Shown in pieces: positions 17,315 through 24,924 of a DNA stretch of 64,000 nucleotides. The notes under the pieces were generated by a model, which was not told the origin of the DNA, made no database searches, and saw only the letters and a program-made list of their open reading frames with translations. How positions within the stretch are numbered: the first letter of the stretch is position 1; every line of letters starts with the position of its first letter. Where the stretch lies: contig JACKID010000001.1 of assembly GCA_020638675.1 (NCBI GenBank), forward strand, positions 2,480,001 to 2,544,000, written 5' to 3'. The stretch comes from Planctomycetota bacterium (GTDB lineage Bacteria; Planctomycetota; UBA8742; UBA2392). The translations under genes were made by a program, and so were the position numbers.

Positions 17315-17443
17315 TGAGTGTTCAGTGGCCAGTGACGACAGGCGAGAGTGAAGAACTGATTGTTTGCAGGGTCTGGTTCGTGTGCTGCACCACGGTCGTT
17401 TCTGACCTCTGGCCACCGACCACGGATCACTGGAGAGTACGCC
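17315..17443. repeat. Word-like intergenic repeat between two pseudopilin genes
   Basis: The 129-nt gap contains GTGTTCAGTGGCCAGTG near the start and CTCTGGCCACCGACCACGG near the end. These share the TGGCCA core and roughly inverted, repetitive CAGTGG-type words. It resembles dispersed intergenic repeats seen in other bacteria. The only clear functional site is the GGAGAG RBS of the next gene. Confidence 0.5.
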
Positions 17444-18493
17444 ATGAGAAACCTTCGCCGCGGCTTCACACTGCTCGAGCTGATGATCGCCATCACGCTG
17501 ATGCTGATCATCATGCTGATGCTGCGCTCGATGTTCGTGAACGCGCAGACCATGTACCTGCGCGCGGCCAAACGCGTGGACGTCTACAGCCAGGCCCGCG
17601 CCTCACTCGACATGATTGAGCAGGACCTCATGCGCCTTGAAACAGGCGTCGAAGACTACCACACGATCAACATGCGCTCGCTTGAGGTCGAGGACCTGCG
17701 CAACGTCGAGGCCATTCCCAACTCCAAGGCCTATTCGCGCCTCGACGACTGGGTCGAGCCGCAGGACCCGCAGACGCTGAACATTCACGAGTTCCTGTCC
17801 TTCACCGGCCGCAACACCTGGTACGACAAGGACAAGAAGAAGTACGTGACCGGCACCGCCCTGGTGGCTTACTACCTTCGCCGCCGACTGCCGGACAAGA
17901 ACGGCGACCAGTACGGCGGCGCGTATCTCGTGCGCCGCATCATCCCGCAGCGCAGCCTTGCCGAAATCGCCGCCATCGGCAGCGGCAAGATCAAGGCCGA
18001 TCCGATCTACCCCCACGAAGACGAGCTTGCCAGCTTCATCTACGGCGCACGCGTGTTCGTCGACGACCAGGCCGCCTTCCAACTTGGCGTGCGCAACGGC
18101 GCGTTCAACTACAACATCATGCCCGAATGCAGCGAGAACGACCCCAACGCCAACTGGATGTGGATCAAGGGCACGGCCGGCGCCGTCCGCCCGAAGTCGG
18201 CGCAATCCGGCGGCACGGCGATCCTGCTGCAGCAGCCGCTGCGCGAGAACCGCTCCGAGTTCGGCGGGCTGTGGACCACCAACACCGCGCCTGACCGTGA
18301 CTTCGTGTCGGCACGCTGGAACTATCCGTCGGTGGTCATGATCGACCTGACCTTCATCGACCGCACCTTCGACCGCATCAACGCGGAACGCGGCAGCGGC
18401 ACCTATCGCTCGTTCAGCCGCGCGGTGCAGTTGCCGGTGTCCGGCCCGATGTACCGCCTCGATGATCGCGACCTGCAGTTGCTGCTGCGCTAG
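17444..18493 (+). CDS. Minor pseudopilin, GspJ-like
   Basis: 349 residues from ATG 17444 with CTGGAGAG upstream; the frame is open further to 17360 but that part covers the repeat. Leader MRNLRRG and motif FTLLELMIAITLMLIIMLML. The body has the GspJ-like helix RVDVYSQARASLDMIEQDLM. It is longer than ordinary GspJ. It ends the pseudopilin operon; no gspK-like gene or secretion ATPase follows in the window. Confidence 0.75.
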   Translation: MRNLRRGFTLLELMIAITLMLIIMLMLRSMFVNAQTMYLRAAKRVDVYSQARASLDMIEQDLMRLETGVEDYHTINMRSLEVEDLRNVEAIPNSKAYSRLDDWVEPQDPQTLNIHEFLSFTGRNTWYDKDKKKYVTGTALVAYYLRRRLPDKNGDQYGGAYLVRRIIPQRSLAEIAAIGSGKIKADPIYPHEDELASFIYGARVFVDDQAAFQLGVRNGAFNYNIMPECSENDPNANWMWIKGTAGAVRPKSAQSGGTAILLQQPLRENRSEFGGLWTTNTAPDRDFVSARWNYPSVVMIDLTFIDRTFDRINAERGSGTYRSFSRAVQLPVSGPMYRLDDRDLQLLLR

Positions 18494-18514
18494 TCACATA
18501 AATCACGTACGAAT

Positions 18515-18541
18515 GCCCCGGCGGACACCGATCGCCGGGGC
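18515..18541 (+). terminator. Terminator of the pseudopilin operon
   Basis: A 9-bp perfect stem GCCCCGGCG / CGCCGGGGC with a 9-nt loop, 21 nt after the stop, followed by TTAGTTATT. Confidence 0.7.
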
Positions 18542-18647
18542 TTAGTTATTGCCCCTTGCGAAGCTGCGTAAATTCGCAGAATATATGCACTTCGGTTGAT
18601 TCTGGGCTCCCGGGCCTGCGTTGCAGCAGGCTTTGAAAGGCCGTGTA

Positions 18648-19412
18648 GTGCGCATTGCTCTGGTCTCTGACATCCACGCGAACATCGAAGCGCTGAACGC
18701 GGTAATGGCAGACATCGACAGCCTCGGCTGCGAGAAGATTTACTGCCTGGGCGACCTGGTTGATTACGGGCCGAACCCCTGCGAGGTGCTCGACGTCGCG
18801 ATGGAACGCTTCGACCTCACCATCCTCGGCAACCACGAGGAGGCGGTGATGCTCGTGGCCGAAGATTTTAATGAGCGCGCCATGCGCAGCGTCGAATGGA
18901 CGCGCGAGCAACTGAACAGCCCCGACCTTCCGAAGGAAAAGCGCCACAAGTACTGGAACTACCTCGACGCCATGACCAAGAAGCGCGAACACAAGCAGGG
19001 CGACCTGCTGTTCGTGCACGGCAGCCCGCGCAAACCGACGCACGAGTATGTGTTCCCCAAGGACAGCCTCGACCAGGCGAAGATCCGCAGCATGTTCGCC
19101 AAGTTCGACCGCTTCTGCTTCTGCGGGCACAGCCACATCCCGGGCATCTACAGCGAAACCGGCAAGTACGGCCACCCGAAGAACCTGAACAACGGCGAGC
19201 TGGACCTGCGCCGCTTCCGGAAGCTGCTGGTGAACATCGGCAGCGTCGGGCAACCGCGCGACCACGACACGCGCGCCTGCTACGTCGTGATCAACGGCAG
19301 CAACCTGCAGTTCCGCCGGGTCGAGTACGACTACCAGGCCACGGCTAACAAGATCCGCGAGATCCCCACGCTGCCCACGATGCTTGCCGACCGCCTGCTG
19401 CTGGGCAAGTAG
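18648..19412 (+). CDS. Metallophosphoesterase (YfcE/diadenosine-tetraphosphatase-like)
   Basis: 254 residues from the GTG at 18648 (MRIALVSDIHANIEAL), preferred over TTG 18621 because a GAAAGG site lies 8 nt before and the family begins at this point. All metal-binding motifs are present: SDIHAN, GDLVDYGPNP, GNHE, VHGSP and CGHSHIPG. The enzyme should hydrolyse phosphoesters in the cytoplasm with two divalent metals. The substrate cannot be told from sequence. It is monocistronic, between terminators. Confidence 0.85.
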   Translation: MRIALVSDIHANIEALNAVMADIDSLGCEKIYCLGDLVDYGPNPCEVLDVAMERFDLTILGNHEEAVMLVAEDFNERAMRSVEWTREQLNSPDLPKEKRHKYWNYLDAMTKKREHKQGDLLFVHGSPRKPTHEYVFPKDSLDQAKIRSMFAKFDRFCFCGHSHIPGIYSETGKYGHPKNLNNGELDLRRFRKLLVNIGSVGQPRDHDTRACYVVINGSNLQFRRVEYDYQATANKIREIPTLPTMLADRLLLGK

Positions 19413-19420
19413 CAAGCAAG

Positions 19421-19444
19421 AACCCGCCGCGTGCGCGACGGGTT
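19421..19444 (-). terminator. Terminator shared by convergent genes
   Basis: A stem of ACCCGCCGC with GCGACGGGT (one mismatch) around GTGC. On the minus strand it is followed by TTCTTGCTT, so it best serves the propeller protein gene, and it can also stop the phosphoesterase transcript. Confidence 0.6.
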
Positions 19445-19465
19445 ACTCGCAACAATTGCGGTCTG

Positions 19466-21064
19466 CTAGCTCGATCTGCGCGTGCGTACGGCCACCAGCA
19501 GCGGCAGCGCACTGGCGACCAGCAGCCACCACCACGTCGAGACTCCGCTCGTGCTGCAGCCGCCTTCGCCCGGCGGGTTGTAGTCCGTGGGCCCGTCGTC
19601 GTCGGGGTTGCCGGTGTTGTTGACCGTGATGACAATGAAGTCGTCGCTGACCCCGCCGTTGCCGTCCTCGACAATCAGCTCGAACGTGAAGTTCTGCGAG
19701 AACGTCACCTGCGGCGCGACAAAGCTGGCGATCTGCAGCGTCGGGTTGGTGATGCTGACGACCGTGCTGCCCCCCACCTGCTTCCACGTGTAGCGCAACA
19801 CGTCCGATACGTCGGCATCGCTGCTGGCGCTGCCGTTCAGCGTTACCGTGGCGCCCTCGTTGACGGTCTGGTCGACGCCGGCGTTGGCAACCGGGTTCGC
19901 GGTGCTGGTGTTGCCCGTGTAGGTGATGCGGTACAGCACCGTGTCGGTCAGCACGTAGAGATTTCCGTCCGGCCCGAAATGCATGTCACGCACGGGCGCG
20001 CTGAAGCTTCCTGCAAAGGCAGTCTGGGCGACGCCCGCACGTTCGTTGCCGCCCGTGAGCACCACGCGCAAGATCGAGCCCGTGGCGGCTTCACTTCCGA
20101 GATACACCACGCCGCCGCGATACCCCACCGTCGGCCATGAGCCGAGGGCGCCCGGATGGAACGCCGCGCAGCTTGGCTCGAACGTCGCACCCAGCTCCCA
20201 GGCCGGGTCGCTGTAGCCGGTCACGCCCTGTGTGCCGCTCAGCCCGTTGGTATCCCAGCCGTAGTTCGCGTTGCTGATGATCACGTTCAGCTCATCGAGC
20301 CCGCTGGTGGACGAATTGCCCGTGTCCACGCCGAACAGGTCGCCAGTGGTCGGGTTGATGGCCATGCCGCGCGGATTGTGGAGCCCGCGCGCCCACATGG
20401 CATTGCTGGTGAACGGGTTGCTGAGCGGAATGGTGCCGTCGGCCTGGTAGCGCAGAACCTTGCCGCGCCGGTCGTTGACGTCCTGCGCAAAGCCGCCCGC
20501 AAGGCTGATCGACGCGCCGCCGTCGCCAACGCTGACGAACATGTTGGCCGCCGCGTCAAACACGATGCGCCCGCCGAAGTTGTTGCCCGCGCTGCCCATA
20601 TCCACGCCGCTGATCAGCGTCGTCTCGCTGCCGCTCGCGGCCGTCCCGAGCGCCGAGGTGTCCTCAAGGAAGCGCTTGACCATCAACTGAGGCGCGCCGG
20701 TCGTGCCCGTGGACTGGATCACGTAGATGAAGCGGTTGGTGCTGTCCGTCGGCGAAGTTGGAAAGTTCGGGTGCAGAACGATGCCGTGCAGCCCGAGGTC
20801 GTTGCCGCTGGGCGCCACGAAGCCGCTCACGGTCGCGAATACCGACGGCGCGCTCGGCGTCGTGGTCGGGTTGTCCACCACCATAATCTGGCCGCTGGCG
20901 TTTTCGGTGTAAAACAGCCGCCCGTCCGGCGCGAACGCGAATGAGCGCCCGCCGGATACCGGATTCACCACCACGGCCGAGGCAAAGCCGCCGGCCACAC
21001 TCTGCGCTGCAAGGATCGGACAAACGGTCAGGACGGCCGCAAGGACAGCAAATCGCATCAGCAT
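19466..21064 (-). CDS. Exported PQQ-type sugar dehydrogenase-like propeller protein with PKD-like domain and C-terminal anchor
   Basis: 532 residues with a signal peptide (MLMRFAVLAAVLTVCPILAA). Residues ~25-385 form a six-bladed propeller of the soluble glucose/sorbosone dehydrogenase family (FAFAPDGRLFYTENASGQI, LGLHGIVLHPNFP, GLHNPRGMAINPTTGDLFG). A PKD-like domain follows (PVANAGVDQTVNEGATVTL to FELIVEDGNGG). The tail GCSTSG, a hydrophobic stretch (WWWLLVASALPLLVAV) and RTRRSS looks like a C-terminal sorting signal similar in layout to MYXO-CTERM types. Probably surface displayed; the substrate is unknown. Confidence 0.75.
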   Translation of the reverse strand: MLMRFAVLAAVLTVCPILAAQSVAGGFASAVVVNPVSGGRSFAFAPDGRLFYTENASGQIMVVDNPTTTPSAPSVFATVSGFVAPSGNDLGLHGIVLHPNFPTSPTDSTNRFIYVIQSTGTTGAPQLMVKRFLEDTSALGTAASGSETTLISGVDMGSAGNNFGGRIVFDAAANMFVSVGDGGASISLAGGFAQDVNDRRGKVLRYQADGTIPLSNPFTSNAMWARGLHNPRGMAINPTTGDLFGVDTGNSSTSGLDELNVIISNANYGWDTNGLSGTQGVTGYSDPAWELGATFEPSCAAFHPGALGSWPTVGYRGGVVYLGSEAATGSILRVVLTGGNERAGVAQTAFAGSFSAPVRDMHFGPDGNLYVLTDTVLYRITYTGNTSTANPVANAGVDQTVNEGATVTLNGSASSDADVSDVLRYTWKQVGGSTVVSITNPTLQIASFVAPQVTFSQNFTFELIVEDGNGGVSDDFIVITVNNTGNPDDDGPTDYNPPGEGGCSTSGVSTWWWLLVASALPLLVAVRTRRSS

Positions 21065-21134
21065 CTTCCGGGGATCGTTCAGGGAAAGCCCATGTTGAAC
21101 CTATTGAACGCCCAACGCAAGCCCGGGGTTGGGT

Positions 21135-22262
21135 CTACAGGGCATCGAACGGTGCGCCGCCCGGGACCGTCTGTTTCAATTCCTCGATTTGCCACCTCAG
21201 TGATGTCTGGTTGCCGACATCCTGGAGTGCTTTCACGCCCAAAGCCCAGGCCGCCCGGGCCTCGCTCTCGCGCCCGGCACTCAGCAAAGCGCGGGCGAGC
21301 CCGCACTGGGCACCACCAGCGGTATTTCTGTCGCCAGAGGCAACTGCGTACACGTGTGCCCGCTCGTACGCCTTGATTGCCTCTTCCAATTGTCCCAGGC
21401 GGTACAGCAGCTCGGACCGGTTTAGGGTGACAGATGCCAGACCTTTCTGATCGCCAAGATCCTGCATCAGCGCCAGCGCTGCCTGGTATCCGGTATCCGC
21501 CTGATCGTACAGCCCGGCAAGCATGTCGAGATTGGCGATGTTCATGGTAACGGTGGCGCGGCCGCGGCGGTTGCCTACTTCATGGTGAATCTGCAGCGCC
21601 TCGGCGTAGGCTTCCCGTGCCGCCTGTGCATCGCCAGCCGTCGCAAGTCCCGCACCGAGCGCAGCGAGCGCGATCCCTTCATGCCAGCGGTTGTCGACCT
21701 CCCGGTGGATGGCCAAGGCCAGACGGCAATAGTCGCACGATTCTTCGTAACGGCCGCGCACGCCGGCTAGCCCGGCAAAATCTGACAGCACGATGCCCTC
21801 ATATCGACGATCCCCGTTCTCGCGGGCGGCCATCAACGCGCGGGTCATGATGGGCTCGGCCGCATCGGCGCCGCGCAGGCGGTGCTCGGCCAGCGCTGCC
21901 CTGTGCAGGGAAAGCGGTAGACTGGCGGGCGGACAGATCTCCGAATAGCGCGCCCAGAGTCGAAGCGCGTCGTCGTGTCGATAGGCTTCCGTCGCGTTCT
22001 GAGCCGCGCGGAGTGTGTAGCGAATTTCGTCGCCTCGGAAGCCCGCACCTGCCAGTCGCGCGTGCAGGGCAAGCTGGTCGGCGACCGCGTCAATCGCGTG
22101 CCGCTGTTCGTCTGCGACTTCCGAGCCCGCCGCGCCGAACAACAGTTCGATGCCGCGCAGCGCCCAGGCGTGCAAACTCGCGCGCTGACCGGGCGGCAGG
22201 AGGTTATAGGCGGCATCCCGCACTACGGCATGGCGAAACAGGTAAGCACGTTCGTCGTTCAC
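21135..22262 (-). CDS. TPR protein resembling the C-terminal part of AAA-ATPase/kinase regulators
   Basis: 375 residues from a GTG. It begins abruptly with AYLFRHAVVRDAAYNLL and LPPGQRASLHAWALRGIE, the segment that in large signalling ATPases follows the NTPase domain, and continues with about six TPR repeats (for example EAYAEALQIHHEVGNRRGRA). No ATPase or kinase domain lies upstream: lepB ends 49 nt before. There is no good SD. It may be an N-terminally truncated remnant or a stand-alone TPR scaffold. Confidence 0.55.
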   Translation of the reverse strand: MNDERAYLFRHAVVRDAAYNLLPPGQRASLHAWALRGIELLFGAAGSEVADEQRHAIDAVADQLALHARLAGAGFRGDEIRYTLRAAQNATEAYRHDDALRLWARYSEICPPASLPLSLHRAALAEHRLRGADAAEPIMTRALMAARENGDRRYEGIVLSDFAGLAGVRGRYEESCDYCRLALAIHREVDNRWHEGIALAALGAGLATAGDAQAAREAYAEALQIHHEVGNRRGRATVTMNIANLDMLAGLYDQADTGYQAALALMQDLGDQKGLASVTLNRSELLYRLGQLEEAIKAYERAHVYAVASGDRNTAGGAQCGLARALLSAGRESEARAAWALGVKALQDVGNQTSLRWQIEELKQTVPGGAPFDAL

Positions 22263-22310
22263 TGCGAGAATATACCCGGCCGTCCCTTCGCGGCGAGCAG
22301 CGGGACTCGA

Positions 22311-24332
22311 CTAGTCGATCAGCTTCATTCCGCGCGGGCTCAGGAACACGGCGAATGGCCGCCCGACGAACAGTTTGCGCTCGACGTAGGGCAGCCGCTC
22401 AACCTGCAGGTGCTTGATCTGGTCGAGTTGCACGCGGGTCAGCCCGCCGCCCTCGGTGTAGAAACTGATGGCCGCCCGGCCCTGGCTTTTGCCGGCCGCC
22501 ATCAGACTTGTCAGGGCATTGGCAACCAGCTCGGCGTCGGTGCTGTCGTCCGGGCGCTCCTCCTGCCTGAAGTGCGCCACGCTGCGCAGGCGGAAGTAGG
22601 CGTTCAACGTATCGCCCTCGCCCGCCGCCTTGGCCAGCAGATGCACCAGGTCGGGCTGGCTGGGCTCATCCATGCTGCCGACGATTTCCGTGCCGTCGTC
22701 AAGGAAGAGCGTGATGCGCGTCCAGTAGCGGCAATCGGCGCTGCCGGGCGAGTTGTCGCCGAGGGCGAGGTACTGGTCTTCGCCGAGCTCGACCTGGAAG
22801 GGCAGTTCGCGCTGGTCATCGGTCCATTCCTCGATGCGCCCGATGTAGTAGACGTCGCGGTCGATGCTGCGCACGCGCAGTCTGGCGCCCTTGCCTTCGC
22901 CGCAGGCGATCTCGATCCGCGCCTTGCGCCCGTCGCCGGGCTCGGCCTCGGCCAGCTCCAGCGCGACATTGCCGGCGAGATTGATCGCGCCCTGTTTGTC
23001 ACGCGCGCGAAGCTGGTCCAGCAGCGGTGTGCCGACGTCCAGGCGCAGTTGCTCGGCCCCGTCGATGGTCAGCACCAGTTCGCCATCGGCCAGCGAATAC
23101 GCGACGTCGCGGGCATCCGTGCCGAACTCGATGGCGCTCAACTTGTCGATCGACAGCTCCTCGTCGGAGTCACCGGAGACGTGGAACAGCTTGCAGCCGC
23201 CCGCATCCGGGCGCAGCTCAAGGCGATACCTGTCGTCGTTGCGCACCAGCACGATGGTGCATTCGCCGCCTGCGTCGAGGGTCAGCTCGGCGCGCAGGCG
23301 CATGTCCCCCACCACGTGGTGTCCGTAGCGGTCCTTGGGCGTCTCGGTGGCGCCGAAGCTGGCGTCGTGATCTGTGATGTTGCCGGGCTTGTCACTGGTT
23401 TCGCCGCGCGGGAACACGATGCTCCCGCCGCCGCCCACGCTGATCAGCCCGTCGCTGAATTCCACCTTGCCGACGCGGTCAAAGTTCTTCACCCAGGCGG
23501 TGTTGCTGCTCAGGCTCTCGATGATCGGGAACCACAGCACTTCGCGCTGGCGGGGCGGCTTGCGAAGCAGCTCGATCTCGCCCGTGCCGGGCAGGCGCAC
23601 GTAGACGTCGCCCTCGGCGATCAGCACCTGCTCACCGGGCAGCGCGACGCAGCGCTTGACGTAGGGGTCCGTGCGGCGCAGCGGGTAGCGGAAGACGATC
23701 GGCTCCCAGCGTGCGGGGTCGCGATAGAAATAAACGAACTTGTCCACCAGCACACGGTCGCCCAGCACCGGGTCGCCCAGCAGCGTCGGCGCCATGCTGC
23801 CCGACGGGATGCGAAACGCCTCAAGCCCGAAGTGCCACACCAGCAGCACCATCACCAGCGCGGCCGCGAGGCTTTCGGCCTGCGCGAACACCCAGCTCAC
23901 GCCGGTGTGCTTTCCGACCTGAAGATCCCGCCCGCGAATCACCGCGCGGTCTACCGAGCCGCGCAGCGCGAACGCAGCAACGAACGAAGCAAAGCCGGCC
24001 AGCGTGCACCACCCGCTGACGTGGTACATGGCCATGCAAAGTATGCTGACCCCGATCAACGCAAACAGCAGCCCCCCCTGTACAACTGGGTTTGCGCGGA
24101 CACCCTTCTTGCGGTGCATGACCCACGCAACGACTAGCAGCACTGCGCTGGCGACAAGAACGGGTCGTCTGATCCACGAATCAACCGTGTCGACGCTCAG
24201 GAATGCCTGAGGTGCGACAAGAACCCATGCAGCAAATGTCGCGACGTCCGCCAGCCGGGCCCGAATCTGCGGGCTCAGGCGTGCGTAGCCCTTGGCGGGT
24301 GCGGCCTTGATCACTGTAGACGCCTCAGTCAT
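22311..24332 (-). CDS. lepB: Signal peptidase I with large insert
   Basis: 673 residues, more than twice a typical SPase I. Several N-terminal membrane helices precede the catalytic segment FRIPSGSMAPTLLGD (Ser179) and DPYVKRCVALPGE (general base Lys226). About 290 residues of extra beta-rich sequence separate this from the C-terminal box YLALGDNSPGSADCRYW (around residue 525), after which another ~130 residues follow. It removes signal peptides from exported proteins at the outer face of the inner membrane. Oversized forms are known in Planctomycetota. Confidence 0.88.
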   Translation of the reverse strand: MTEASTVIKAAPAKGYARLSPQIRARLADVATFAAWVLVAPQAFLSVDTVDSWIRRPVLVASAVLLVVAWVMHRKKGVRANPVVQGGLLFALIGVSILCMAMYHVSGWCTLAGFASFVAAFALRGSVDRAVIRGRDLQVGKHTGVSWVFAQAESLAAALVMVLLVWHFGLEAFRIPSGSMAPTLLGDPVLGDRVLVDKFVYFYRDPARWEPIVFRYPLRRTDPYVKRCVALPGEQVLIAEGDVYVRLPGTGEIELLRKPPRQREVLWFPIIESLSSNTAWVKNFDRVGKVEFSDGLISVGGGGSIVFPRGETSDKPGNITDHDASFGATETPKDRYGHHVVGDMRLRAELTLDAGGECTIVLVRNDDRYRLELRPDAGGCKLFHVSGDSDEELSIDKLSAIEFGTDARDVAYSLADGELVLTIDGAEQLRLDVGTPLLDQLRARDKQGAINLAGNVALELAEAEPGDGRKARIEIACGEGKGARLRVRSIDRDVYYIGRIEEWTDDQRELPFQVELGEDQYLALGDNSPGSADCRYWTRITLFLDDGTEIVGSMDEPSQPDLVHLLAKAAGEGDTLNAYFRLRSVAHFRQEERPDDSTDAELVANALTSLMAAGKSQGRAAISFYTEGGGLTRVQLDQIKHLQVERLPYVERKLFVGRPFAVFLSPRGMKLID

Positions 24333-24342
24333 GCCTGCTCGC

Positions 24343-24369
24343 TTGCGATTCCAAACCGCAAGCTATAGT
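24343..24369 (+). promoter_or_regulatory. Likely promoter of the peroxiredoxin gene
   Basis: TTGCGA (24343-24348), a 15-nt spacer and TATAGT (24364-24369), 29 nt before the ATG at 24399, in the 66-nt divergent region shared with lepB. Confidence 0.4.
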
Positions 24370-24398
24370 GCGGCGTCTCGACCGACAAGGAGCCAGAA

Positions 24399-24863
24399 AT
24401 GCTGAAGGAAGGCGACAAGGCACCGGCATTCAACCTGCCGGATCAGGACGGCAAGAAGCACAAGCTCTCCGACTACAAGGGCAAGTGGGTCATCCTGTTC
24501 GCCTACCCGAAGGCCAACACCAGCGGCTGAACCAAGGAAGCGATCGCCTTCACCGGTCTGGTGAAGAACTTCGAGAAATCCGGCGCCGTCGTGTTAGGCA
24601 TCAGCCCCGACAGTGTCGCCGCACAAAAGAAGTTCGAAGAGAAGCACAAGCTCGGCGTCGCGCTGCTCAGCGACGAAGACAAGGCCGTCACCACCGCATA
24701 CGGCTGCTACGGCGAGAAGAAGATGTACGGGCGTACAGTCAAGGGAATCATACGCAGCACCTACCTGATCGATCCGAGCGGCAAGGTCGCCAGGATCTGG
24801 AGCAAGGTCCGCGTAGACGGCCACGCCGAGAAGGTGCTGGAGGCGCTGGAAGCCGCCCAATAA
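24399..24863 (+). CDS. Peroxiredoxin, BCP/PrxQ family, with selenocysteine at the active site
   Basis: 154 residues if the TGA at 24528-24530 (codon 44) is read as selenocysteine. The N-terminal part (KAPAFNLPDQDGKKHKLSDY, then WVILFAYPKANTSG) and the C-terminal part (LGISPDSVAAQKKFEEKH to TYLIDPSGKVARIW) are one continuous BCP fold in one frame. TGA falls exactly where the peroxidatic Cys of TPGCTxEA sits, giving TSG-U-TKEA. No resolving Cys is found five residues on; C103 is the only cysteine. CAAGGAG is the RBS. It reduces hydroperoxides in the cytoplasm. Gene finders would report only the part from 24561. Confidence 0.88.
24548..24566 (+). promoter_or_regulatory. Bacterial SECIS hairpin of the selenoprotein mRNA
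   Basis: CTTCACC (24548-24554) pairs perfectly with GGTGAAG (24560-24566) around a GGTCT loop. The stem starts 17 nt after the UGA, within the coding sequence, as bacterial SECIS elements do. The GGUCU loop is the same as that of the E. coli fdhF SECIS, from memory, where it is bound by SelB. Confidence 0.75.
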
Positions 24864-24924
24864 ACGGGCTGGCCCCGCCGGGGGCAAAGCGCGATAATAC
24901 ATGCGCTTCCCCGCCGGTGCCGTT

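Noticed and set aside
22311..24332. Fusion or assembly error joining two genes in lepB
   Set aside because: The SPase boxes at both ends belong to one protein and the frame is unbroken; oversized forms are known in this group.
24528..24530. The TGA in the peroxiredoxin as an ordinary nonsense mutation or sequencing error
   Set aside because: It falls exactly on the peroxidatic Cys codon, the frame and family similarity continue unbroken, and a SECIS-like hairpin lies at the right distance. A random stop is unlikely, although resequencing remains the direct test.
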